Assembly: GCA_004321745.1 (NCBI GenBank)
Contig: SGYO01000001.1
Span: 1-64,000 of the forward strand
Direction: 5' to 3'
DNA: 64,000 nt
Origin: a bacterium
GTDB taxonomy: Bacteria; Fidelibacterota; Marinisomatia; Marinisomatales; UBA1611
Made by a program: the position numbers and the translations under genes. Shown in pieces: positions 57,009-64,000 of the stretch. The stretch's first letter is position 1. Every line of letters starts with the position of its first letter. The notes beneath the pieces are model-generated. The model was not told the DNA's origin. It searched no databases and saw only the letters and a list, made by a program, of their open reading frames with translations.

Positions 57009-57608
57009 ATGTCACCTTCTAAAAGACAAATAGAAGAAAGAGAAGCGAGAAAACAAAGAATTCTAAAAGGTGCACTTGAGGTGTTCAAGTCAAACGGGCT
57101 TGAGGGCGCTACCATGGATCAAATCGCTCAGCAGTCTGGTTTTGGTAAAGCAACTTTATATTATTACTTTAAATCAAAAGAGGATGTTTTTAGCGCTATA
57201 CTTGAAGATGGTTGGGAGAATATTTGGGAATCTTTAGAGCCCATAATTGCTGATGGTGACGGCCCTCGAAACTCATTTATAAAACTATTAATAAAGATCG
57301 CTGAAATTGCTCAAGGCAGGCCAGGTCTTTTTGAGTTTTTATTCAATGCTCCAAAAACAATAAAACTTGAAAATCAGCCATGGAAAGAATATCAACACCG
57401 TCTCTATGGCGTAATCCAAGGGCTACTCGAGGACGGCGTAAAAGCAGGTGAATTCCCCAAAATAAATCCTGAATTAATGTTCAAAGCGCTTGGAGGGTTA
57501 TTCATGGGGCTTGTTTTTATGGGTGATAAAAAGGAACCCGTCTCTGAAAAAGATGTTGAAAAATTGTTGAATCAGCTTATCACCGATCCAAATTATTCAT
57601 CAAACTAA
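57009..57608 (+). CDS. TetR/AcrR-family transcriptional regulator
   Basis: 199 residues. The N-terminal helix-turn-helix is typical: ILKGALEVFKSNGLEGATMDQIA, then QSGFGKATLYYYFKSKEDVF (about residues 18-62). The ligand domain (about 75-195) is less conserved. It lies 25 bp upstream of the TonB receptor gene, and the candidate operator precedes it, so it probably controls the heme/TonB operon as well as itself. The effector is unknown. Confidence 0.9.
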   Translation: MSPSKRQIEEREARKQRILKGALEVFKSNGLEGATMDQIAQQSGFGKATLYYYFKSKEDVFSAILEDGWENIWESLEPIIADGDGPRNSFIKLLIKIAEIAQGRPGLFEFLFNAPKTIKLENQPWKEYQHRLYGVIQGLLEDGVKAGEFPKINPELMFKALGGLFMGLVFMGDKKEPVSEKDVEKLLNQLITDPNYSSN

Positions 57609-57632
57609 TACGATCCACAAAAAAATACTTTT

Positions 57633-59765
57633 ATGAAACTGAAATTCCTCTTCCTGCTCATTCTACTTTCATTTGCTAACTCGCAAATAAAAATAGCGGG
57701 AACTGTAATCGATAATAAAAGTGGCTCCCCCTTACCTCTAGTGAATGTTTACAGCTCAGATTTAGATTTAGGAGAAGTAACCGACAATAAAGGAAGATTT
57801 TCATATACCTTTAATGATAAGCAAAAAGCAGAATTAATTTTTAGCCATGTTGCATATGAAAAATACCATCAGGTTTTTGATTCAACTTACGATGACGTTG
57901 TTATCAGATTGAATGAAACATTAATTCAATTAAATAATGTTGTAGTAACAAGCACAAGAAGTGGATACTTGCTTAGGGATGTACCAGTTGCAACGGAGGT
58001 AATCGGTAAAAAAGAAATAACCGAATCTGGCGCCACCACTATAAATGAACTTTTACAACAAAGGGCTGGAGTTTCCACCTCTACGAATGTTGATGGCGGT
58101 GCTATTTTTAATATGTTAGGTTTAGATTCTAGATATATTTTAATTTTAAAAGATGGTCAACCTATAACAGGGCAGTTTAATAACCGAGTTGACCTTAATC
58201 ACATTTCAACAAATCGCTTAAAAAAAATAGAGATCACTAAAGGCCCTGGATCTGCTATTTATGGCACTGATGCAATGGGTGGCGTAATAAATATTATTAC
58301 AGAAGATGCTAAAAACTCTCCCACTTTGACTACTAGTTACAGGGCAAGTAGTTTTGGTGGCACTCCAAAACAAATTTCTAAAGACCCGATTAATTCTATT
58401 GTTAAAAGCAGTTTAACGATTCCTTTTAATAATTTCAATTTTACATCTGATATCACTTATCAACATTTTTTAAAAGGCCAACAGTTCGAATACATTAGCG
58501 CAGATCAAATTGATAAAGTCAATTTTGATAATGAATTAAAATGGAACAAGGAAAATCATAGCTTAAGGGCCTCGCATAGTAAGTACAAACAAACCGATGA
58601 AGGCGCTACTAGATTATCTAGTGGAACTGTGTTATATACAAACGAAACAAATATTAACAGAAATCAACTTACATTGAATCATAAGTGGCAGTTGAAAGAT
58701 AATTTCTTCATTGAGCAAACTATTCGCAATGCAAATTATATTCGTAGCTACATAGTAAAAAATAATGATGGGTCACTGTCTACTGAAGATGATACTAAAG
58801 AAGAAAATACTGAATATGAATTTTTATTTAATAGAACATATGAAAAATTAAAATACAATGGCGGTGTAGAATTTTCAAAACCTGAATACAAAAGTGATAG
58901 AATAGCTGGAGGCATTCGACAAAAGGAAATATTTGGGTTATTTAATCAGATTGCATGGAGCGCAACTTCAATGATAAAAGCTGTTTCAGGCCTAAGGTTC
59001 GATACTTATGGAGATACCACAGTGACAAGCCCGCGGCTAGCTCTATCATTTAAAATGAATGAAAGTTGGATATACCGATTATCATATGGGCATGGATTTA
59101 GAGCACCTTCATTTATGGAGTCTCTAATTGACTGGGACCATTTACAATTTGGATATAGCGTGAAAGGCAACCCCAACTTAAAGCCAGAAATTTCAAAAGG
59201 GTTTACTTTAGGTGCAGAATATAGAAATAATAATAATTTTCAACTTAGTACATTGTTATATCATAATACTTTTTCAAATTTGATAAAAGACTATGCCATC
59301 GAACCAGGCCTACTAAGTTATCGCAATATTGAAAGAGCATACTTTACAGGACTTGAGATAATCTCAAAGTGGGCAATAAATTCCAAACTTTCATCTAGTT
59401 TTACATTTAATTACGTAAAAAATGAAGATGAAAATAGTGAGCAGATCCCAAATACAATCCCATTATCAATTGGCGGCAGGTTATCATACTCCCCTGGAAA
59501 TCAGAAAGTTTTATATGCTTTAAACTTCAAAGGAACCGGAAAATACGATCCGCAAGAATTTGATCCATCAAGTGGTGACTATCAGTCTTCAGATACTTCA
59601 GTAAAATCATATTTAACAGTTGATGCTCAAATCATTTATAACATAACCCCATCATACCGCGTCATCTTTGGTGCAAAAAATATTGGGAACCACACAAACC
59701 TAGCATATGGGCCTTATATAGGGAGGACCGCTTATGTTGAACTAAATACAAACTATGAAAGGTAA
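57633..59765 (+). CDS. TonB-dependent outer-membrane receptor, probable heme receptor
   Basis: 710 residues with a signal peptide (to about 17), an N-terminal CarboxypepD-reg-like domain (IAGTVIDNKSGSPLPLVNVY, about 20-105), a plug domain (about 110-225, with RDVPVATEVIG and GPGSAIYGTDAMGGVINI) and a barrel. FRAP and NPNL boxes (HGFRAPSFMES, then KGNPNLKPE) flank a segment with His (DWDHLQF), the pattern seen in heme and hemoglobin receptors such as HmuR. The same boxes occur in some B12 receptors. The HmuY-like lipoprotein that follows supports heme. Confidence 0.83.
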   Translation: MKLKFLFLLILLSFANSQIKIAGTVIDNKSGSPLPLVNVYSSDLDLGEVTDNKGRFSYTFNDKQKAELIFSHVAYEKYHQVFDSTYDDVVIRLNETLIQLNNVVVTSTRSGYLLRDVPVATEVIGKKEITESGATTINELLQQRAGVSTSTNVDGGAIFNMLGLDSRYILILKDGQPITGQFNNRVDLNHISTNRLKKIEITKGPGSAIYGTDAMGGVINIITEDAKNSPTLTTSYRASSFGGTPKQISKDPINSIVKSSLTIPFNNFNFTSDITYQHFLKGQQFEYISADQIDKVNFDNELKWNKENHSLRASHSKYKQTDEGATRLSSGTVLYTNETNINRNQLTLNHKWQLKDNFFIEQTIRNANYIRSYIVKNNDGSLSTEDDTKEENTEYEFLFNRTYEKLKYNGGVEFSKPEYKSDRIAGGIRQKEIFGLFNQIAWSATSMIKAVSGLRFDTYGDTTVTSPRLALSFKMNESWIYRLSYGHGFRAPSFMESLIDWDHLQFGYSVKGNPNLKPEISKGFTLGAEYRNNNNFQLSTLLYHNTFSNLIKDYAIEPGLLSYRNIERAYFTGLEIISKWAINSKLSSSFTFNYVKNEDENSEQIPNTIPLSIGGRLSYSPGNQKVLYALNFKGTGKYDPQEFDPSSGDYQSSDTSVKSYLTVDAQIIYNITPSYRVIFGAKNIGNHTNLAYGPYIGRTAYVELNTNYER

Positions 59766-59772
59766 TTTTTTA

Positions 59773-60306
59773 ATGAGTAAACCATTACTTTCTGTCATTA
59801 TGATCTCATATCTCCTACTAATTGGATGTGAGGACAAAGAAACAAATAATAATCAAGCAGGGGAAGAAGTTATAACTCACGATATTGATGCAATAGGAGC
59901 TTCAGGTTTCTATTTTAATCTTTCCTCTGGAACAGAAGTTGATTCATCATCTACATGGCATGTATCATTTCAAATGATTCCTGTTGAATTTGGAGAGGCA
60001 ACATACATGATGCCGAGTTTGATCTTAGGAGCGACTACTTATACAGCAGAGTATACAGATATTTTGTTTGAAGACATGGAAGATACTCCTGATTCATTTA
60101 TGTCTGATTATTTTCAGGACGCATCTGCAGTTCAATATTCTGGTTCTAATGAAGTTTTACAATATGATATGCAATCCCATACTGTTAGTGTTAAAGACCC
60201 AGAAAGGGTATTCGTAGTTTATGAACTTGGTAACCATAAAACTTATAAAATACAATTTAATGAGTACGTTAGCGGCGTAATAGTTTTTCAATACGGAAGT
60301 CTCTAG
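59773..60306 (+). CDS. HmuY-like lipoprotein
   Basis: 177 residues from the ATG at 59773, chosen because AAAGG lies 10 bp before it; an alternative ATG at 59755 overlaps the receptor stop. The lipobox LLIGC gives a lipidated Cys near residue 19. The mature protein has the HmuY-type opening GFYFNLSSG...STWHVSFQM (the family usually has W-D-I/V-A-F) and a beta-rich end with FNEYVSGVIVFQYG. HmuY proteins capture heme for their TonB receptor, which here lies directly upstream. The heme-ligand histidines cannot be assigned by eye. Confidence 0.68.
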   Translation: MSKPLLSVIMISYLLLIGCEDKETNNNQAGEEVITHDIDAIGASGFYFNLSSGTEVDSSSTWHVSFQMIPVEFGEATYMMPSLILGATTYTAEYTDILFEDMEDTPDSFMSDYFQDASAVQYSGSNEVLQYDMQSHTVSVKDPERVFVVYELGNHKTYKIQFNEYVSGVIVFQYGSL

Positions 60307-60317
60307 TTTTATAATAA

Positions 60318-60719
60318 ATGAGATTAATTTTTAAACAAATGCCCTTTTCCAAAATTATATATTTCTCTTTTGGTTTATTTTTAACAGGGCTAGGCCTAGT
60401 AGGAGTTATAATACCAGGTTTACCCACGACCATCTTTATGATTTTAGCAGCAGCATGTTTTTTTCGTAGCTCGGCAAGAATGTATAATTGGGTGATTAAT
60501 CATCCTCTTTTTGGGGAGAGTGTGTTACGCTTCAGATCTGGCGAAGGTATGCCAATAAAAGCTAAATACACTTCTATTATTATGATGTGGTTTTTCATTT
60601 TAACCTCAATATTTTTCTTTCTTCATTCTCATGCTTTGTGGATAAAAACGATCATTGCTTTATCAGGTTTCATTGGTACTGCCTTCATTCTAAGGCAACC
60701 AACTTTTAAAAAAGTATAA
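60318..60719 (+). CDS. DUF454 (YbaN family) inner-membrane protein
   Basis: 133 residues with about three membrane helices. The family signature GLGLVGVIIPGLPTTIFMILAA-like stretch and CFFRSSARMYNWVINHPLFG (about 46-65) are clear. The function of YbaN is not established. It follows the HmuY-like gene by 11 bp and is likely cotranscribed. Confidence 0.85.
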   Translation: MRLIFKQMPFSKIIYFSFGLFLTGLGLVGVIIPGLPTTIFMILAAACFFRSSARMYNWVINHPLFGESVLRFRSGEGMPIKAKYTSIIMMWFFILTSIFFFLHSHALWIKTIIALSGFIGTAFILRQPTFKKV

Positions 60720-60794
60720 TAATCTTCCAAGCATATCCCTTTATTTTCCATTAAATAGAAACCGATCTTAATTTATGTGCCTAATTATGCTATC

Positions 60795-60995
60795 ATGAAG
60801 TCTATTTTATTTATTCAAACGTTACTATTATTCCTGATCGGTTGCGGTGAAAAACCCTCTCGTCCAAATATAGTTATTATTTTTACGGATGATCAGGGCT
60901 ACGGGGACCTTAGCAAAGAACAAATCATAAACCATGTAAAAGTACGATTTCTTCGAGATCAAGTGGTTTGGATTTTTTTGCCTAAGATGATTTAA
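60795..60995 (+). pseudogene. truncated sulfatase N-terminus
   Basis: From the ATG at 60795 the translation has a lipoprotein signal (LLFLIGCGEK) and then RPNIVIIFTDDQGYGDLS, the classic N-terminal sulfatase motif whose two Asp bind calcium. The family usually spans 450-600 residues, but this reading loses similarity after about 33 more codons and stops at 60995. The Cys/Ser that becomes formylglycine (C/S-x-P-x-R) is absent. It is a remnant of an exported sulfatase. Confidence 0.85.
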
Positions 60996-61220
60996 ATTAC
61001 ATATTCAATTGATGGAATGAATTTTGAGTTAGCATATGAATTTTATCCTGATAATAGTTTCAGCTATGATCAAGATATTTTCGAATACAGCGCCGCATTA
61101 TACAATATCAAATCTAGATATGTTCGTGTAAAAGGTTTAAATATTAATGAATGCCCAGAATTCCACCCTGGCGCTAGTGGGCCGTCTTGGGTTTTCGCAG
61201 AAGAGATAATAATTAAATGA
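60996..61220 (+). pseudogene. C-terminal remnant of a GH20-type beta-hexosaminidase
   Basis: In the frame of 61217 minus 221, reading ITYSIDGMNFELAYEF and then SRYVRVKGLNINECPEFHP and GASGPSWVFAEEIIIK. This matches the C-terminal discoidin-like end of many GH20 hexosaminidases (RYVRV.A.N.G.CP..HPGAG..AW.F.DEI). Its stop overlaps the next gene's ATG by 4 bp (ATGA). About 70 codons remain from an enzyme of over 600. With the sulfatase stub it forms a deletion scar. Confidence 0.75.
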
Positions 61221-62407
61221 ATTTCTTTTTTATTTTTGCAACTATAATTCTTATAACAATGCATGGAGCAGTTGGTTTAAGAATCATCCCGTTTTTGAAC
61301 CTAAATAACAACGTCAAAATCATAACGTGGTGTGTTATCGCTGTGCTAGGTGCTTTACCTATCATCCCAATTATTTTAAGATCAAAAGGCTATGAAGAAA
61401 AATTTGTAGACTGGTTTTCATGGGCGGGTTATATAAGTTTAGGGTTTTTTGCTCTAACATTCCTTGCTGTAATTACAAAAGACCTTGTTTATTTCGCATT
61501 GGGATTAATTTCAAAATTCTCATCTGGATATTCACAAGAAACAATAGACCCACAAAGGAGAGAATTCATTCAAAAGTTATTGAGTATTGGAATCATTACA
61601 ACTACTGGTGCCTCGACTCTTAAGGGTTTATATAATGCACGTAAAGGTCCTACAATAATGAAGGAAAACATTGCTATAAATAACCTTCATAAAGATATGG
61701 GAGGGCTTAAAATTGCCCAAATATCTGACCTCCATGTAGGGCCAACTATAAAAAAAGGTTACGTTGAGAGTGTTGTAAACGAAGTAAATGAACTAAATCC
61801 GGATATCATAGCCATTACTGGCGATATGGTCGATGGTTCAGTCAATTACCTTGCTCCGCATGTAGAACCCTTAAAAGACTTACACGCAAATATTGGGACG
61901 TTTTTTGTAACAGGTAATCACGAATACTATTCTGGGGTAGACCAATGGCTAGATAAAACAGATCAGTTAGGGTTTACAAATCTACTAGATAGTCATGAAA
62001 TAATAAAAAAAGGATATGGTGAGATAACCTTAGGGGGAGTAACTGATTATAGAAGTAGTACAATAAAGTCTAGTCATAAGAGTGACGCAAAACTAGCATT
62101 CGATAATGCTCCAGAAAACATCCCTAAAATATTGTTAGCTCACCAACCGTGGAGTATTTATAATGCACACGAGGCAGGCGCAGACCTCCAATTATCTGGT
62201 CATACTCATGGCGGACAATTTTGGCCATTTGTATACCCTGTTCGGTGGGCAAACCCATACACAGCTGGATTACATGATCATGACGGTACTTTAATCTATG
62301 TGAATCGAGGAACTGGATATTGGGGACCACCTTTAAGGCTTGGCGTAGAATCAGAAATCACTTTAATTACTTTGAATACAAAAAAACAAAATAGTCTATC
62401 ATCATAA
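61217..62407 (+). CDS. membrane-anchored calcineurin-like metallophosphoesterase
   Basis: 396 residues. The N-terminal 120 or so have four hydrophobic segments. The catalytic domain has the dinuclear metal motifs in order: QISDLHVGP (about 170), ITGDMVDG, VTGNHEYY, and LSGHTHGGQFWP. This is the YkuE/TMEM-type layout. The substrate is unknown; lipid or nucleotide phosphoesters are typical. Its ATG overlaps the stop of the GH20 remnant, so it was once the distal gene of a glycan-degradation operon or was placed there by the deletion. Confidence 0.88.
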   Translation: MNFFFIFATIILITMHGAVGLRIIPFLNLNNNVKIITWCVIAVLGALPIIPIILRSKGYEEKFVDWFSWAGYISLGFFALTFLAVITKDLVYFALGLISKFSSGYSQETIDPQRREFIQKLLSIGIITTTGASTLKGLYNARKGPTIMKENIAINNLHKDMGGLKIAQISDLHVGPTIKKGYVESVVNEVNELNPDIIAITGDMVDGSVNYLAPHVEPLKDLHANIGTFFVTGNHEYYSGVDQWLDKTDQLGFTNLLDSHEIIKKGYGEITLGGVTDYRSSTIKSSHKSDAKLAFDNAPENIPKILLAHQPWSIYNAHEAGADLQLSGHTHGGQFWPFVYPVRWANPYTAGLHDHDGTLIYVNRGTGYWGPPLRLGVESEITLITLNTKKQNSLSS

Positions 62408-62434
62408 TTTCCTTTTTGTAAATTAAAAGCCCTT

Positions 62435-63640
62435 ATGATAAAAAATTTTATAAAAAATTGTGCAGCTTTATTAATAATTGTCAATTTATTTTATGCCCAG
62501 CAACTATCAAAAAAAATGGGTAGCCATGTAAATGGTGAGCGTTATAAGGGTTCATACAAGAATGGATTAAAAGATGGATTTGGTGAATGGATACATCCTG
62601 ATGGAGACAATTACCGAGGAAAATTTAAAGCAGGAATAAAAAGAGGAAAAGGGGTTTATACCTTCGAAAATGGAGATAAATATAAAGGATATTTCAAAAG
62701 AGATAAAAAACATGGACTGGGTTCATATATCTATAGTAATGGTGAAATATTTATTGGCGAGTTTAAAAACAATATAAGAGATGGCAAGGGTTATGTTGTT
62801 TTTCGGGGCGATACAACTAAATCAGGAGTTTGGCTTGCTGACAAATTCATAAAGAAAGAAAGACTCAAAAATGTAAAAAGGCGTTTAGAGGCAACTTATC
62901 CAAAATATAAAAAAACAAAGAAAAAACCTGAGTTAGCTATTTTGTCTAGTAAACTACTCATAAATAATGGAAGTGACACCTTAGAAACAAATGATATAGC
63001 TGAGCTAATTATCGAACTAAAAAACACAGGAGAGGGTAATGCTCAAGGGATTGAAATATTTCTAGAATTAAGTAATTATTCAGGTGGCCTAGATATAAGC
63101 GAAACAAAAATCATTCGCAAGCTCATTCCTGAAGCTCAAAAAAAAATAAAAACTGAAATTTCTGCAACTGATATGATGATATCAGAAAAAATTTCAATTT
63201 CAGCTTATATTACGGAACATTATGGAAATGACCTGTACGCTCCACAAATAATTTCTTTAAATACAAAATCATTGACAAGCCCTGATCTTGTTTTATCTGA
63301 TATTAATATCAATGATCAAAATAACAAGAATGGTTTAATCGAACCTGCTGAGGTCATCAAAGCGACAATGTATGTCAAGAACAACGGCCAGCAAGTTGCT
63401 AAAGACGTTAGCTTAGAAGTACTTTTTGGAGATTTTGTATTCAATACAGGAAAATCTAGTTTTAACCTTGGAAATATTAAAAAAGATCAGAAGAAAAAAG
63501 TTCAATTCTCTTTCTTTGCGATGAGTGAAGCTGAAAAAGAATTACCCATCAGTTTTGAAATCAAAGAATCAAGAAGTAAGTTTGATCAAATAGTCCCCTC
63601 TGGATTAGACCTGAATAGAAATAATAAAGTCCAAAATTAA
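62435..63640 (+). CDS. exported MORN-repeat protein with CARDB-like domains
   Basis: 401 residues with a signal peptide (core CAALLIIVNLFYA). Residues about 29-135 hold four MORN repeats (GERYKGSYKNGLKDGFGEW and three like it). A basic linker follows, then two CARDB/beta-sandwich-like segments (about 165-265 and 280-390; LKNTGEGNAQGIEIFL and VKNNGQQVAKDVSLEV), each with the NxG...A pattern of those domains. It may bind membrane or envelope components. No enzyme motif is seen. Confidence 0.78.
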   Translation: MIKNFIKNCAALLIIVNLFYAQQLSKKMGSHVNGERYKGSYKNGLKDGFGEWIHPDGDNYRGKFKAGIKRGKGVYTFENGDKYKGYFKRDKKHGLGSYIYSNGEIFIGEFKNNIRDGKGYVVFRGDTTKSGVWLADKFIKKERLKNVKRRLEATYPKYKKTKKKPELAILSSKLLINNGSDTLETNDIAELIIELKNTGEGNAQGIEIFLELSNYSGGLDISETKIIRKLIPEAQKKIKTEISATDMMISEKISISAYITEHYGNDLYAPQIISLNTKSLTSPDLVLSDININDQNNKNGLIEPAEVIKATMYVKNNGQQVAKDVSLEVLFGDFVFNTGKSSFNLGNIKKDQKKKVQFSFFAMSEAEKELPISFEIKESRSKFDQIVPSGLDLNRNNKVQN

Positions 63641-63727
63641 ACGATATCTTTTTCGTAATATCAAATCGATTTTACGATCTACATAAATAATCATATTCAA
63701 CATTTGTTTAAAATTAGGAGCTCAATC

Positions 63728-63979
63728 ATGAATACATATACAAAGGGATTTGTATCAGGTTTTTTTCTCTGTCTTTCAATTATAATACTAATTGGTGCAA
63801 CCAAGCCCAATAGCTCTAACGAACAGAAAGAAATAATAAAAAAACTAGAAAACATAGAGCAAAAAATTGACTTTAATTATAATGTTCTAAACAAACACTT
63901 AGTGAGAATAATGGCTTATGGAGTTAAAGTAAAAGAGGGTGAAATCGATAAAGTAAGAAATTCGGTCGATTGTAACTAA
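63728..63979 (+). CDS. small single-pass membrane protein
   Basis: 83 residues from the ATG at 63728, chosen because TTAGGAG lies just before it; a longer in-frame reading from 63704 has no such site. A hydrophobic helix (about 8-24, SGFFLCLSIIILIGAT) precedes a helical, charged tail with KEIIKKLENIEQKI, likely a coiled coil. No family was recognised. Confidence 0.6.
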   Translation: MNTYTKGFVSGFFLCLSIIILIGATKPNSSNEQKEIIKKLENIEQKIDFNYNVLNKHLVRIMAYGVKVKEGEIDKVRNSVDCN

Positions 63980-64000
63980 TTTAATAAAATTTAATAAAAG

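Overview
The window is AT-rich and reads as one contig of a marine FCB-group bacterium, most likely Candidatus Neomarinimicrobiota (SAR406). The reasons are a gliding or type IX-style C-terminal sorting module with the NYPNPFNPST signature on a giant secreted protein, UPF0164/PorV-like outer-membrane barrels, FG-GAP repeat proteins, and a Sec-exported nickel superoxide dismutase. The taxon is an inference from protein character, because no rRNA gene is present. No tRNA, insertion sequence or CRISPR array was seen.

Region 1 (1-10411, minus strand) is one leftward operon: ATP-grasp ligase, membrane-anchored GH2 beta-galactosidase, SGLT-type sodium symporter, trans-3-hydroxy-L-proline dehydratase, Tat-exported GH109-like enzyme, a wrecked GHMP sugar kinase, sugar nucleotidyltransferase, GlpE-like rhodanese, and an ornithine cyclodeaminase-family protein cut by the window edge. 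It looks like uptake and catabolism of galactose/N-acetylgalactosamine glycans plus 3-hydroxyproline, as expected for collagen-like or other animal glycoprotein.

Region 2 (10412-37207, plus strand) is a large type IV pilus/MSHA-like locus. It holds a degenerate receiver protein, prepilin peptidase, MshE/PilB-type ATPase, a sigma-54 activator with a degenerate receiver, and a PilC/GspF platform protein. An Mrr-like nuclease gene follows. Next come two unusual prepilins (NSLAEF type), each behind a sigma-54 promoter with a 17-bp palindromic upstream site at nearly the same distance. Then there is a tandem array of eight paralogous pilin genes, a minor-pilin set (GspH/I/J/K-like) ending in a LamG-bearing tip candidate, and an alignment complex in which ExeA/MshM ATPase, PilM and PilN are one polypeptide. 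PilO, PilP-like, secretin and a CHASE2 adenylate cyclase complete it. No retraction ATPase (PilT) and no histidine kinase are visible.

Region 3 (37212-56772) encodes surface and secreted proteins: a 14-repeat FG-GAP protein, an outer-membrane barrel fused to a transglutaminase-like domain and TPRs, a barrel plus giant beta-repeat lipoprotein pair, exported NiSOD, and a 2173-residue modular protein with six copies of a starch-binding-like module.

Region 4 (57009-63979, plus strand) has a TetR regulator, a TonB receptor plus HmuY-like lipoprotein pair (probable heme uptake), a DUF454 membrane protein, a deletion scar joining a sulfatase N-terminus to a GH20-type C-terminus, a metallophosphoesterase, a MORN-repeat protein and a small membrane protein. 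The sugar-kinase wreck and the sulfatase/GH20 scar both point to recent erosion of a glycan-degradation capacity.
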